Shown: positions 53,242 through 62,034 of the stretch, piece after piece
Layout: each line of letters begins with the position of its first letter
Numbering within the stretch: the stretch's first letter is position 1
Assembly: GCF_000430845.1 (NCBI RefSeq)
Contig: NZ_AUMU01000003.1
Location: forward strand, 124,001-188,000
Reading direction: 5' to 3'
Origin: Chryseobacterium gregarium DSM 19109
GTDB lineage: Bacteria > Bacteroidota > Bacteroidia > Flavobacteriales > Weeksellaceae
Length of the DNA stretch: 64,000 bases
The notes under the pieces: generated by a model
Database searches by the model: none
Seen by the model: only the letters and a program-made list of their open reading frames with translations
Told to the model about the DNA's origin: nothing
Made by a program: the position numbers and the translations under genes

Positions 53242-54276
53242 ATGATCACAACAAGATATATCAATGCCAAGCAGATCCTGAATCTATCAGGTAAACACCT
53301 CATCATTATAACGGTATGGTGTACTCTTATTGCCCTTGTTTTTTATTTCCTGGACTGGCAGTGGATGATTATTCCCTGGGTTCCGGTGGCACTTATCGGT
53401 ACAGCAGAAGCATTTCTGGTCGGTTTTAAAAACAATCAGGCCTACGATAGATTATGGGAGGCCCGGAAAATATGGGGCGGAATCGTGAATTCCAGCCGGT
53501 CTTTTGCCGCTATGATCTACGCTTTCGATACAGATCAGGACGAGATAGGGATGTTGGATCTGGAAAAACGGAGAAGAAAGATCATATGCCGGCATATCGC
53601 ATGGCTCTATGCCTTCAGGGAACAGCTTCTGGTTCCTACCGAATGGGAACATATCAAAGCTGAAGAGACCGACCAGTTCAAAAATATTGACCATAAAAGG
53701 AACAGGCTCATCAAAGCAGGATTCCCGGATTACTCCAGGACTCCGATTTTTCTTAATAAATACCTCTCTGAAGAAGAGGCAGAACTTCAGTCCACTTACA
53801 AAAATTTTGCGACCTATCTTATTTCCCAGCAGGCAAAAGACATCAACGAACTTAAAAATAACAAAATAATTTCGGAATTCAACCAGCTTCAGTTACAGAC
53901 CTGCTTAAATGAATTCTACGGTTACCAGGGACAGGCAGAAAGAATTAAAAAATTCCCTTCCCCAAGACAGTTTGCCAGTACGGCGTTTATATTCAATATC
54001 TTATTTATTATGCTTCTTCCATTGGGATTGGTAAGTGAATTTGCCAAGCTTGGAGACTGGGGGATCTGGATAAGCATCCCTTTTTGTATCATTGTCGGCT
54101 GGATCTATATCATTATGGAGCTTGTAGGGGATTATTCGGAAAATCCTTTTGCGGGACTGATGTTTGACGTCCCTATGCTATCGATTTGCCGGACCATTGA
54201 AATCGACCTTCTGCAAATGGCAGGCGAAACCGACCTTCCGGAACCGATTGCCTCTAAAAACGGAGTCCTGGTCTAA
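53242..54276 (+). CDS. Bestrophin-family membrane channel
   Basis: 344 residues. The N-terminal ~110 residues have the family signature: two helices, IPWVPVALIGTAEAFLVGFKNNQAYDRLWEARKIWGGIVNSSR region with the Asn-Asn-x-x-Tyr-Asp-Arg-x-x-Glu-x-R-x-x-W pattern typical of bacterial bestrophins. Two further helices lie at ~245-295 (FNILFIMLLPLGLVSEF, WISIPFCIIVGWIYIIMELVG), and the C-terminal YSENPFAGLMFDVPMLSICRTIEIDLLQM closes the domain. Animal bestrophins are chloride channels; characterised bacterial ones conduct cations such as Na+. Here the ion is unknown. Single gene, ends four bases before the convergent Lrp-type regulator gene. Confidence 0.93.
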   Translation: MITTRYINAKQILNLSGKHLIIITVWCTLIALVFYFLDWQWMIIPWVPVALIGTAEAFLVGFKNNQAYDRLWEARKIWGGIVNSSRSFAAMIYAFDTDQDEIGMLDLEKRRRKIICRHIAWLYAFREQLLVPTEWEHIKAEETDQFKNIDHKRNRLIKAGFPDYSRTPIFLNKYLSEEEAELQSTYKNFATYLISQQAKDINELKNNKIISEFNQLQLQTCLNEFYGYQGQAERIKKFPSPRQFASTAFIFNILFIMLLPLGLVSEFAKLGDWGIWISIPFCIIVGWIYIIMELVGDYSENPFAGLMFDVPMLSICRTIEIDLLQMAGETDLPEPIASKNGVLV

Positions 54277-54279
54277 TAA

Positions 54280-54738
54280 TTACAGAACAATGGCCGTTGT
54301 ATTTTTAACTTCAGAAATCATAAATGAACTGTGGGTACTTGCAATATGCTGTAATGTGGTGAGTTTGGTCAGCATAAAATTCCGGTAATCCGGCATATCT
54401 TTAACCCCTATTTTTAAAATATAGTCGTAATCTCCGCTTACATGAAAACATTCCGTGACTTCATCAAGCGTCATGATTTCTTTTTCAAACTGGAGTACAT
54501 GCTGCTTTTTGTGCTGGGCCAGTTTTACATGACACAAAACAATAAAATCCCTGTGGATTTTCTGCCGGTCTAAAAGCGCCACATACTTTGAAATCACTCC
54601 CGTATTTTCCATTTTCCTGATGCGTTCATAAACAGCAGTTACAGACAAACCGAGTTTGTAAGACAGTTCTTTTGTGGTTTGCTTTGAATTTTCCTGTAAA
54701 AAAAGAAGCAGTTTTTTATCAATCTCATCAAAGTTCAT
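54280..54738 (-). CDS. Lrp/AsnC-family transcriptional regulator
   Basis: 152 residues, the standard length. N-terminal winged helix-turn-helix (~3-62): IDKKLLLFLQENSKQTTKELSYKLGLSVTAVYERIRKMENTGVI region with recognition helix SVTAVYERIRKM. C-terminal RAM ligand-sensing domain (~70-150): FIVLCHVKLAQHKKQHVLQFEKEIMTL, VTECFHVSGDYDYILKIGVKDMPDY, GDYDY being the usual effector-pocket strand. It is transcribed divergently from the PLP lyase gene at 54893 across ~154 bases. Lrp/AsnC proteins often control such a neighbour in response to an amino acid, so sulfur-amino-acid sensing is a reasonable inference. Confidence 0.95.
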   Translation of the reverse strand: MNFDEIDKKLLLFLQENSKQTTKELSYKLGLSVTAVYERIRKMENTGVISKYVALLDRQKIHRDFIVLCHVKLAQHKKQHVLQFEKEIMTLDEVTECFHVSGDYDYILKIGVKDMPDYRNFMLTKLTTLQHIASTHSSFMISEVKNTTAIVL

Positions 54739-54753
54739 AGATAAATTTTTGTT

Positions 54754-54787
54754 AAAAGTTTATGATTTTCAAATATATAAAACTTTT
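54754..54787. promoter_or_regulatory. Candidate operator between Lrp-type regulator and PLP lyase
   Basis: An AAAAGTTT / AAACTTTT inverted repeat with arms 18 bases apart, in the AT-rich divergent spacer, 16 bases upstream of the regulator start codon. Lrp-family proteins favour AT-rich imperfect palindromes. Weak on its own. Confidence 0.3.
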
Positions 54788-54892
54788 TCTCTAGTAAATT
54801 GATATATAATAGATTTATATTCCTAAAATCAGAATTTGTATTGTAAAAAAGAAGTAATTAAGTGAGATTTACCGGTGAAAGATCTAAGACTT

Positions 54893-56119
54893 ATGAACGA
54901 CTTTAATGCAGCCAATGAAATTCAGGATTTACAGTACTTCGGTGAATTCGGCGGGGTGAACCCTTCCATTTCAGACAGTTCCACATACACTTTCCTTTCT
55001 GCAAAAACCATGTTTGATACTTTTGAAGGCAATGCAGAAGGATGTTATCTGTATTCGAGACATTCTTCACCGATGAACCTGTATCTCTCCGAAGCCCTGG
55101 CAAAAATGGAAAATACAGAAGCTGCAAATGTTACCGCATCGGGAATGGGTGCCATTACTTCTGTTCTAATGCAGGTCTGTAAAAGCGGTGACCATATTAT
55201 TTCCAGCAGAACCATTTACGGCGGGACCTATGCTTTTCTGAAAAATTTCCTTCCGTCACTTCATATCAATACGACTTTTTTGGATATCAATAATTTTGAA
55301 TCGGTAGAAAAAGCAATACAGCCCAACACCAGAGTAATTTACTGCGAAAGTGTAAGCAACCCGCTTCTGGAAGTGGCCGATTTGAGAAGACTTTCTGCAA
55401 TATGTAAGAAACATCAGATCAAACTGATTGTAGACAACACCTTTTCACCATTATCCATTTCACCGGCATTATTGGGAGCAGATATTGTGATCCATTCCTT
55501 AACCAAATTCATTAATGGGAGCAGCGATACCGTCGGCGGCGTATACTGCGCAAACCAGGAATTCATTAATGACACAAAAAATGTGAATACCGGAGCCTGT
55601 ATGCTGTTAGGCCCGACGATGGACAGTCTGCGTTCTTCAAGCATTCTTAAAAATCTGAGAACGCTTCATATCAGGATGAAACAGCACAGCCATAATGCCA
55701 TGTATCTGGCGCAGAGATTTGAAAATGATGGCTTAAAAGTTTCTTATCCCGGATTACCGTCCCATAAAAACCATGAACTGATGAAGAGCATGATGCATAA
55801 GGAATACGGATTTGGCGGGCTGCTGACCTTAGATGCCGGAACTACGGATAAAGCCAACAAACTGATGGAAATGATGCAGCAGGAAAATCTGGGCTACCTT
55901 GCAGTAAGCCTAGGCTTTTATAAAACCCTGTTCTCATGTTCAGGAAGTTCTACATCTTCTGAAATCCCTGAAGAAGAACGCGCCGCGATGGGAATTTCCG
56001 ACGGGCTCATCAGATTCTCTATCGGTCTGGACCACGATATCCAGCGAACTTACGAAAAGATGAAGGAATGCATGCTCAAAACAGGCATTCTCAACCATGA
56101 AACCATCTCTATATCTTGA
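54893..56119 (+). CDS. Cys/Met-metabolism PLP lyase (methionine gamma-lyase-like)
   Basis: 408 residues from ATG 54893; the frame opens at a GTG 18 bases upstream. PLP-dependent fold-type I enzyme of the cystathionine/methionine gamma-lyase family. Motifs: YLYSRHSSPMNLYLSEALA (the YSR-x-x-x-P phosphate-binding stretch), ASGMGAITSVLMQ, IYGGTYAFL, IYCESVSNPLLEVADL, IVDNTFSPL with the PLP Asp, and Schiff-base Lys205 in HSLTKFINGSSD. The Cys that marks true methionine gamma-lyases in the GC-TFAFL loop is Gly here (YGGTYAFL), so substrate preference may differ. Divergent from an Lrp/AsnC regulator, which fits control by amino-acid supply. Confidence 0.92.
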   Translation: MNDFNAANEIQDLQYFGEFGGVNPSISDSSTYTFLSAKTMFDTFEGNAEGCYLYSRHSSPMNLYLSEALAKMENTEAANVTASGMGAITSVLMQVCKSGDHIISSRTIYGGTYAFLKNFLPSLHINTTFLDINNFESVEKAIQPNTRVIYCESVSNPLLEVADLRRLSAICKKHQIKLIVDNTFSPLSISPALLGADIVIHSLTKFINGSSDTVGGVYCANQEFINDTKNVNTGACMLLGPTMDSLRSSSILKNLRTLHIRMKQHSHNAMYLAQRFENDGLKVSYPGLPSHKNHELMKSMMHKEYGFGGLLTLDAGTTDKANKLMEMMQQENLGYLAVSLGFYKTLFSCSGSSTSSEIPEEERAAMGISDGLIRFSIGLDHDIQRTYEKMKECMLKTGILNHETISIS

Positions 56120-56126
56120 TTTTAAG

Positions 56127-56160
56127 AAAGCTGTTGTTTATTCAACAGCTTTTATTTTTT
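56127..56160. terminator. Terminator of the PLP lyase gene
   Basis: AAAGCTGTTG, loop TTTATT, CAACAGCTTT, followed by TATTTTTTA on the plus strand. It overlaps the stop codon region of the convergent glycosyltransferase gene (stop at 56152). Confidence 0.85.
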
Positions 56161-57201
56161 ATGGAAATGGGTAGGAAAAGCTTCTTCCGGCTTCATTCTG
56201 AAAACATTTAATAATAGCCATGATTTTAAAAATCCGTATCCGTAAGAAAACATCTGGATATAAGTGGAAATGACCGCCATTCCTGCAATGCTGATATTTT
56301 TAGTAACCCATAAGGCATGAAACAGGACCATAAAAGTGTATAATCCGTAAAAAGCAAGGATAAGCCCTCTGCCTATAATAAAATACTCCAGAAAGCCCAT
56401 CAGGTAACCCAGCAAAAACAGCGTGGGAAAAGCAAAGGAAATTTTCACATAATCAGGATGCCTTTGGTTAAGGATTGGCCTTGCACAGCCAAACTGGTAG
56501 ATCTGCTTTGAAAACTTCCCGAAATCCACCCTGCGTTTGTGATATACAGCGATATTATCAAAGAAAGCGGTGGTATACCCGTTTTCCCAAAGGGTCATCG
56601 AAAGGTCCGGATCTTCGCCGATTCTCATTTCCGAAAAACCGCCTACGGTATTAAATACGTCTTTCTTCACACCCATATTGAAACTTCGGGGCTGGAATTT
56701 TGAAACGGTTTTTTTATTTCCGCGGACTCCACCGGTAGTAAAAACCGAAGTCATGGAATAGGAAATCGCCTTTTGCATCAGGTTAAATCCTTTATGGGCC
56801 TTATCCGCTCCGCCAAAAGCATCACAGGGAATCTGAAGGATATCTTTCTTGATATTTTCAATATAATCCGTTTCCACAATCACATCACTGTCCACGAAAA
56901 CCAGCCATTCGTTCTTTGCCCTCCTGGCTCCGTAATTCCTCGTCAGTCCCGGCCCGGAATTATCCTTCCTGAAATACTGGATTTCCAGTAATTCTTCAAA
57001 ATTCCGGATCGTGGGTTTTAAATCAATCAGCGAACCGTCATCTACTATAATGATTTCAAACGATTTGTCCGCCTGGGCGGTAAGCGAATTCAGGAGCTCA
57101 AAAAGTTCGTCTCTGCGGTTAAATATAGCAACGATGATGGAAATGGTAGGATTCAAATCTGAAAATTTTTCAAAATTAATTATTCGCGAAGGATTGCGCA
57201 A
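56152..57201 (-). CDS. Family 2 glycosyltransferase with C-terminal membrane segments
   Basis: 349 residues if started at TTG 57201. No in-frame ATG exists near the start, and a TTG at 57156 just before NPTISIIVAIFNRR is the other candidate. GT-A fold: IVAIFNRRDELFELLNSL, IIIVDDGS (nucleotide-sugar), LVFVDSDVIVE with the DxD-like metal site, GGFSEMRIGEDPDLSMTLWENG (acceptor/base region) and HKRRVDFGKF. Two or three hydrophobic helices at ~245-320 place it at the membrane. Likely adds sugar to a cell-surface polysaccharide or lipid; donor and acceptor unknown. It ends beside a terminator and is followed upstream by a small membrane protein gene ~110 bases away. Confidence 0.9.
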   Translation of the reverse strand: MRNPSRIINFEKFSDLNPTISIIVAIFNRRDELFELLNSLTAQADKSFEIIIVDDGSLIDLKPTIRNFEELLEIQYFRKDNSGPGLTRNYGARRAKNEWLVFVDSDVIVETDYIENIKKDILQIPCDAFGGADKAHKGFNLMQKAISYSMTSVFTTGGVRGNKKTVSKFQPRSFNMGVKKDVFNTVGGFSEMRIGEDPDLSMTLWENGYTTAFFDNIAVYHKRRVDFGKFSKQIYQFGCARPILNQRHPDYVKISFAFPTLFLLGYLMGFLEYFIIGRGLILAFYGLYTFMVLFHALWVTKNISIAGMAVISTYIQMFSYGYGFLKSWLLLNVFRMKPEEAFPTHFHKK

Positions 57202-57312
57202 ACATGTTTTGTACTAATTGAACGCAAAGCGCAATAAAATAATACATTCATTTAATCAGAGGAGTTACTTATTTACCCTCACACGTTCTTGAAGTTATTT
57301 TATAGTTGGTAA

Positions 57313-57711
57313 TCAGACAAATATTCCTGATTTAAAATAAACATACAAAACAATGGAAATAAAAAGTAAAAGCACAGAATAGCTGAACAACAGCCATTGA
57401 AAAACACTTTTGAAATAATATTTTTCCAGGGTATATAAAATAAAAAACAGTATGAGTGAAATAGCCAGTCCGATTAAAGAAGCAACGATAAGCGTCTGAA
57501 CATAATTTTCGGAAGGCAATGGGTTTTTAAAAACAAAAAACAGCAATACGGCAGAAACCAGAAGCAATCCTGAACTCAATTTTTCAGTAAAATATTTTGT
57601 TTCTTTTTTAATTTTACCTTTTTTATCGTCACTTACATCTGAAGAGACATTACCGATCAGGCCTAAAAAATCTGTAATGATATCAAAAATCTCAAAAAAA
57701 TTCCAGGACAT
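57313..57711 (-). CDS. Small membrane protein, three transmembrane helices
   Basis: 132 residues. A soluble N-terminal part (~1-42) with a Lys-rich stretch (DDKKGKIKKETKYF) is followed by three hydrophobic helices (~46-62, ~72-92, ~103-128) and a short tail. No conserved motif recognised. It lies between the methyltransferase and glycosyltransferase genes on the same strand, with its own ATG and without overlap. Probably real because the membrane topology is clear and the frame has normal codon use, but its function cannot be named. Confidence 0.7.
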   Translation of the reverse strand: MSWNFFEIFDIITDFLGLIGNVSSDVSDDKKGKIKKETKYFTEKLSSGLLLVSAVLLFFVFKNPLPSENYVQTLIVASLIGLAISLILFFILYTLEKYYFKSVFQWLLFSYSVLLLFISIVLYVYFKSGIFV

Positions 57712-57738
57712 AAGTTTTAGTTAACAGTAAAAATAAAA

Positions 57739-57761
57739 AACCTTCCGGTAAAAGGAAGGTT
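57739..57761. terminator. Terminator of the THUMP methyltransferase gene
   Basis: AACCTTCC, loop GGTAAAA, GGAAGGTT on the plus strand. On the minus strand a TTTTTTATTTTT tract follows. Ten bases beyond the stop at 57771. Confidence 0.85.
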
Positions 57762-57770
57762 ATTATTGAT

Positions 57771-58934
57771 TTATTGGTTCTCCAGTTTATGCACTTTCTT
57801 CGTTCCCTCATACATTTCATATTGCAGAAATCTCGTCTCCAGCTTCCCGTTGAAAAGCTTGATTTTCCTTGAAGGGCGGAGACCTATTTTTTTCACTGCT
57901 TCCAGATCGGAAGAAATCAGCCAGGCTAAGGTATTCGGATAATGGGTTTTAAACGTATCTCCTATTTTTTTATAAAAATCATCATCGTTAATCGAAATCC
58001 TTTCGTCATAAGGCGGATTAAACACCATCAGTAAAGGAAAAAGCTCTTTTTTGGAATCGAAGAAATCCTGCTTTTTAAGATCAATCACGTCTTCCATCTC
58101 GGCTGCTTCGATATTAGTTCTGGCAGCATTCAGCATTCTGGCATCAATGTCGTAGCCTACAATCTTACCCGTAAATTCTTTAATCCTTCCAATTCTTACT
58201 TCCTTGATTTTCGTAAATAATTCAGCATCGTAATTTTTCCAGTTCTGGAAAGCAAATCTTTTTCTGAAAATCTGCGCCGGAAGGTCCAATGCGATCATAG
58301 CCGCTTCGATCAGAAGTGTCCCTGAACCACACATCGGGTCAAGGAAATTCCCTTTTCCGTCCCAGCCTGCCAGGTGAAGCATTCCGCTTGCCAGGACTTC
58401 ATTGATCGGCGCTTCGCCCTGCTCTTTTCGGTAGCCTCTTTTAAACAAGGCATCACCGGACGAATCCAGAGAGATTGTCACTAGTTCCCTGTCAATATGC
58501 AGATGGAATTTAATATCCGGGCTTTTAGGCTCTACATTAGGGCGCCTTTTAAATTTCTCCTGGAAATAATCAACAATGGCATCCTTCATTTTCAGTGTAA
58601 CGAACTGGGAATGTTTGAAGGTCTCGGAATTCACTGTTGAATCAATCGCAAAAGACTGTTCAACATCCATAAACTGCTCCCACTCTACTTTAAACAGCTT
58701 GTCGTAAAACTGGTGCTGGTTGAACGCTTTAAATTCCATAACCGGAATTAAAATTTTTAAAGCAAGTCTGGAGGAATAATTGATTTTATATAAAAAGCCG
58801 AGATCGCCTTCGCAATTGACCGCCCGGTTCTTCATTTCCACATTGCGCCCGCCTAATTTTTTTATTTCTTCTGCCAGAATATGTTCAAGGCCGAAAAATG
58901 TTTTTATCTGAATCTGTAAGTTTTCTGTATTCAT
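57771..58934 (-). CDS. THUMP-domain rRNA methyltransferase (RlmL-like, N2-guanine)
   Basis: 387 residues. N-terminal ferredoxin-like and THUMP domain (~5-155: FFGLEHILAEEIKKLGG, QSFAIDSTVNSETF, RRPNVEPKSPDIKFHLHID), then a class I SAM-dependent methyltransferase domain (~165-375). FLDPMCGSGTLLIEAAMIAL is the SAM-binding motif I with the RlmL-type insertion, VGYDIDARMLNAARTNIEAA follows, and the catalytic motif IV reads FNPPYDERI. NPPY marks methylation of an exocyclic amino group of guanine. Similar to the N-terminal half of E. coli RlmL (m2G2445 of 23S rRNA); the RlmK half is absent, as is usual outside gammaproteobacteria. Confidence 0.94.
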   Translation of the reverse strand: MNTENLQIQIKTFFGLEHILAEEIKKLGGRNVEMKNRAVNCEGDLGFLYKINYSSRLALKILIPVMEFKAFNQHQFYDKLFKVEWEQFMDVEQSFAIDSTVNSETFKHSQFVTLKMKDAIVDYFQEKFKRRPNVEPKSPDIKFHLHIDRELVTISLDSSGDALFKRGYRKEQGEAPINEVLASGMLHLAGWDGKGNFLDPMCGSGTLLIEAAMIALDLPAQIFRKRFAFQNWKNYDAELFTKIKEVRIGRIKEFTGKIVGYDIDARMLNAARTNIEAAEMEDVIDLKKQDFFDSKKELFPLLMVFNPPYDERISINDDDFYKKIGDTFKTHYPNTLAWLISSDLEAVKKIGLRPSRKIKLFNGKLETRFLQYEMYEGTKKVHKLENQ

Positions 58935-59056
58935 AAGTACGTATTAAAGCTGTAAATATTTAAAAATTAAAAGATTAGGTATTCTATTTTTCATTTAATT
59001 GAATATTTCAATCTTCCAATGTTAAATACTTTTTCCTTTTCCCGCACAAATTTAGT

Positions 59057-59064
59057 TATTTTTG
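59057..59064 (+). promoter_or_regulatory. -7 box TATTTTTG for the methyltransferase gene
   Basis: Exact TAnnTTTG match ending five bases before the ATG at 59069. As with the E1 gene, the predicted start point lies at the initiation codon, implying a leaderless transcript. No convincing -33 TTG. Confidence 0.45.
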
Positions 59065-59068
59065 CATT

Positions 59069-59794
59069 ATGGAATGGTTTGAATCTTGGTTTGATACCCC
59101 TTATTATCATTTGCTTTACAGCAACAGAGACTATACGGAAGCAGAAAGCTTCATCACAAAACTCACTGCAGACCTGCAACTTCCGCCAGATTCCAGAATT
59201 ATCGATCTGGCCTGCGGAAAAGGAAGGCACTCTGTTTTTCTTAATCAATTAGGTTATCATGTATTAGGGTTGGACCTTTCGAGACAAAGTATAGAATTTG
59301 ACAAACAGTTTGAAAACCAGACGCTGACCTTTGGTGTTCACGACATGAGAAGCCCAATTGACGCAGATCCTGTGGATGCGGTATTCAATCTTTTTACCAG
59401 CTTCGGGTATTTTGATGATTCAGAGGACGATAAAAAAGTGTTTCAGTCGGTGCATAATATTTTAAAGCCGGGAGGGTTCTTTGTCCTGGACTATCTTAAT
59501 GAAGAATATGTAAGAAAAAATATCGTTCCGGAATCTGTTGTTGAGAAAGCAGGCATCAAATTTAAAATTTTCAAAAAAATAGAAGGCAGGTATATTGTGA
59601 AGGATATCCGCTTCGAAGCTGACGGGAAATCCCATCATTTCTTTGAAAAAGTAAAACTTCATACCTTGGAAACCATCAATTCGTATGCATCAGACTGCGG
59701 ATTTGAAAGAATAAAAATCTGGGGAGATTACCAGTTGAATGAATTTAAAAAAGAAACTTCGTTACGTTGTATAAATTTATTTAAGAAAAAATGA
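59069..59794 (+). CDS. Class I SAM-dependent methyltransferase
   Basis: 241 residues. Rossmann-like methyltransferase: motif I IIDLACGKGRHSVFL (~44-58), motif II LGLDLSRQSIEF, motif III region HDMRSPID, motif IV DAVFNLFTSFGYFDD, and LKPGGFFVLDYLNEEYV (motif V/VI). The N-terminal FESWFDTPYYHLLYSNRDYTEA is characteristic of a subfamily in Bacteroidota that methylates an unknown small molecule or RNA. The end overlaps the start of the ZIP transporter gene by four bases, so the two are translationally coupled; a functional link is not obvious. Confidence 0.92.
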   Translation: MEWFESWFDTPYYHLLYSNRDYTEAESFITKLTADLQLPPDSRIIDLACGKGRHSVFLNQLGYHVLGLDLSRQSIEFDKQFENQTLTFGVHDMRSPIDADPVDAVFNLFTSFGYFDDSEDDKKVFQSVHNILKPGGFFVLDYLNEEYVRKNIVPESVVEKAGIKFKIFKKIEGRYIVKDIRFEADGKSHHFFEKVKLHTLETINSYASDCGFERIKIWGDYQLNEFKKETSLRCINLFKKK

Positions 59795-60522
59795 TAACCG
59801 TACTTCTACTGATTGCAAGTGTTATTGCCGGAGTATTTCTCGGAAAGTATTTCGGGAAAAAAGAAAAACTCGCAAAAAATTTACTGATTCTCAGCGCAGG
59901 GTTTCTGATTACGATCTGTTTAAACGAAGTATTTCCGCAGGTGTATACCGCTGAAGCGGGCAGCAGCCTGGGCATCTTTGTGATTGCAGGGGTGTTGCTG
60001 CAAATGATCTTGGAAGCTCTGACAAAGGGTTTTGAGCACGGACACGTTCACCATCACAGCGAACATAATATTCTTCCTGTCGCCTTAATGGTCGGGCTTT
60101 TTGTGCATGCTTTTATTGAGGGGATTCCTTTAGCGAATGAAGAACACGAATTTTCGCCTTATCTATTGGGAATTGTGTTTCACAACCTGCCGATCTCATT
60201 TATTTTAGGTGCTTTTCTTTTTAACAGAAAAGGGGAATCTAAGTCCAGTACATCTTATCCTTCTATTTTGATTGTAGTTTTATTTGCTCTGGCTTCACCG
60301 ATGGGAATGCTCCTGGGAAATTATTTCAATCCGGATCTGCAGCCTTATTTCCTGGCTATTGTAGGCGGGATTTTCCTTCATATTTCTTCTGTCATTATTT
60401 TTGAGAGCAATAAAAACCATAATATTGACTGGGTAAAAATCGGATTGGTTATTTTGGGCGTTTCTCTAGCTTTGCTTATGCATTTGTTTCATGATCATTC
60501 AGCAGTAGGACACCATCATTAA
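59791..60522 (+). CDS. ZIP-family divalent metal transporter
   Basis: 243 residues, about eight transmembrane helices. A histidine-rich loop (HGHVHHHSEHN, ~88-98) lies between helices 3 and 4, the typical ZIP position. Helix 4 carries HAFIEGIPLANEEHE and helix 5 FHNLPISFILGAF, the metal-binding helices of the family. Another His-rich C-terminus (HLFHDHSAVGHHH) may also bind metal. ZIP proteins move Zn2+, Fe2+ or Mn2+ into the cytoplasm. Coupled to the methyltransferase gene by a four-base overlap; the unit ends at a terminator. Confidence 0.94.
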   Translation: MITVLLLIASVIAGVFLGKYFGKKEKLAKNLLILSAGFLITICLNEVFPQVYTAEAGSSLGIFVIAGVLLQMILEALTKGFEHGHVHHHSEHNILPVALMVGLFVHAFIEGIPLANEEHEFSPYLLGIVFHNLPISFILGAFLFNRKGESKSSTSYPSILIVVLFALASPMGMLLGNYFNPDLQPYFLAIVGGIFLHISSVIIFESNKNHNIDWVKIGLVILGVSLALLMHLFHDHSAVGHHH

Positions 60523-60542
60523 CATCATCAACTTAAAAATAA

Positions 60543-60568
60543 AAAGCTCCGGATTATTCCGGAGCTTT
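60543..60568. terminator. Bidirectional terminator
   Basis: AAAGCTCCGG, loop ATTATT, CCGGAGCTTT; flanked by A and T runs. Shared by the ZIP transporter gene and the convergent porin gene. Confidence 0.82.
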
Positions 60569-60599
60569 CTGTTTGTAACCTATTACTCTTTGTCTGAAA

Positions 60600-62006
60600 T
60601 TAAAATTTCCAGCCGAATGTAAGGAAGAAATTATTTCTGATATTTTTTACATCTGAAACGGCATAGCCTTCACTGGCAATCAGACGGTTGGGAGAATAAT
60701 ATCCATCTTCAAAATCACCATTAACCACACCTCTTAAAAAAGGATTGCTGTATTTTGAAGTCATATTCTGATACGCTGCATCGATATAGAATGATTTGAA
60801 ATCATATCCGATACCGAACGACAGCATATTTCTGTCATTAAGAATAAGATTGCTGTAAGACGTCGAATTGTCTGACAAGCTTCCGTTATTGTCATAGGAA
60901 TTTACAGAAAGTGCATTGAAAGGACTTGACGCATAAGAATACCCGCCTCTCAATCTGAATTGTTTTATTCTGTATTCTGCACCCAGTTTCAGTTCCGAAA
61001 GATTTTTAGCATCTTCTTTAAAGAAATCATTTAAAACGTTCTCTGACGGTCCGTAAACTTTATACTTTGGTTTTGTTAAACCGAGGGTATAGTCGATATT
61101 TAAAGAAAAGCTTTTGTTTGCAATAAATGCAGCACTTACGGTTGCCTTTAACGGTGAAGTCAGCTTTCTGTTTTCAATCCCATAATCATCCCCGTAAATT
61201 GCATCATTATAAAAATTATAGCTTCTGTCGATATTCCAGAAAGTAGGCGTTTCCAGGGCGGCACCAATTCTGAAATTCCGGTTTAATTTCCCGATTACCC
61301 CTAATGAAGCAGAGAAACCGTTTCCTTTTTCATAGAAAGGCGTGTTCTGTTTGCTGAAATATTCTGAATTGCCGGAAGATAAATCGTTGAAGATCGCAGT
61401 ATCCGACTGGTCCATAGATGAATTCAGAAAGTTTAATCCTGCGCCGATGTATAAATTATTGTTATAATTGGCTCCTACACCAAAGCTTGTTTTTGATAAA
61501 TATCCGTATCTGTCATACGCATGCCTGCCGAATGAAGAACTTCCGCCGTCAGGGAAATCATAAACAAGGTTATTATTACCCGGCGTTTCGATATAATTTT
61601 CAATAGACTGGTTGGAATAATTTACTCCGATATTGATAAATTTCCAGGCACTTTCGGTCATTAACTGGAATGTCATGACGGCACCGATATTTCCAATATC
61701 TCCTTTATTGGTATTATATGAATAAGAGGATCCAGCATACGAGGAGGTATTTTTATTACCCGTAAGAGACAGTGTTCCTGAAATTTCGCCGGAAATCGCA
61801 ACACCAAGCCCTGCCGGGTTGGTTAACAGCGCATTGGCATCACCTCCCAGGGCTCCGTTAGATCCTGCCATCGCATTAAACTTTGCAGAACCTATATTTG
61901 GAGAAGCTGAATATACATCTACTGTATTCCTTATTACAGAAACATCCTGAGCCTGCGCAAAAAATGCGGCAGAAATACTCATCATTGCTAAAGATTTTTT
62001 TAACAT
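60600..62006 (-). CDS. FadL/OmpP1-family outer-membrane porin
   Basis: 468 residues. Signal peptide SLAMMSISAAFFAQA-Q. The mature protein begins with a plug-like segment containing FNAMAGSNGALGGDANALLTNPAGLG, the NPAG motif typical of FadL/TodX hydrophobic-compound transporters. Repeated amphipathic strands follow (for example FSASLGVIGKLNRNFRIGAALE, LKLGAEYRIKQFRLRGGYSY), ending in FFLTFGWKF with the C-terminal Phe used for barrel insertion. Likely a 14-strand beta-barrel for fatty acids or other hydrophobic molecules. It is in the same direction as the glycine-rich lipoprotein gene, 28 bases downstream of its stop, so the two probably form an operon. Confidence 0.9.
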   Translation of the reverse strand: MLKKSLAMMSISAAFFAQAQDVSVIRNTVDVYSASPNIGSAKFNAMAGSNGALGGDANALLTNPAGLGVAISGEISGTLSLTGNKNTSSYAGSSYSYNTNKGDIGNIGAVMTFQLMTESAWKFINIGVNYSNQSIENYIETPGNNNLVYDFPDGGSSSFGRHAYDRYGYLSKTSFGVGANYNNNLYIGAGLNFLNSSMDQSDTAIFNDLSSGNSEYFSKQNTPFYEKGNGFSASLGVIGKLNRNFRIGAALETPTFWNIDRSYNFYNDAIYGDDYGIENRKLTSPLKATVSAAFIANKSFSLNIDYTLGLTKPKYKVYGPSENVLNDFFKEDAKNLSELKLGAEYRIKQFRLRGGYSYASSPFNALSVNSYDNNGSLSDNSTSYSNLILNDRNMLSFGIGYDFKSFYIDAAYQNMTSKYSNPFLRGVVNGDFEDGYYSPNRLIASEGYAVSDVKNIRNNFFLTFGWKF

Positions 62007-62034
62007 TATTTTTTGAATAGTTATTGATTTCTAA

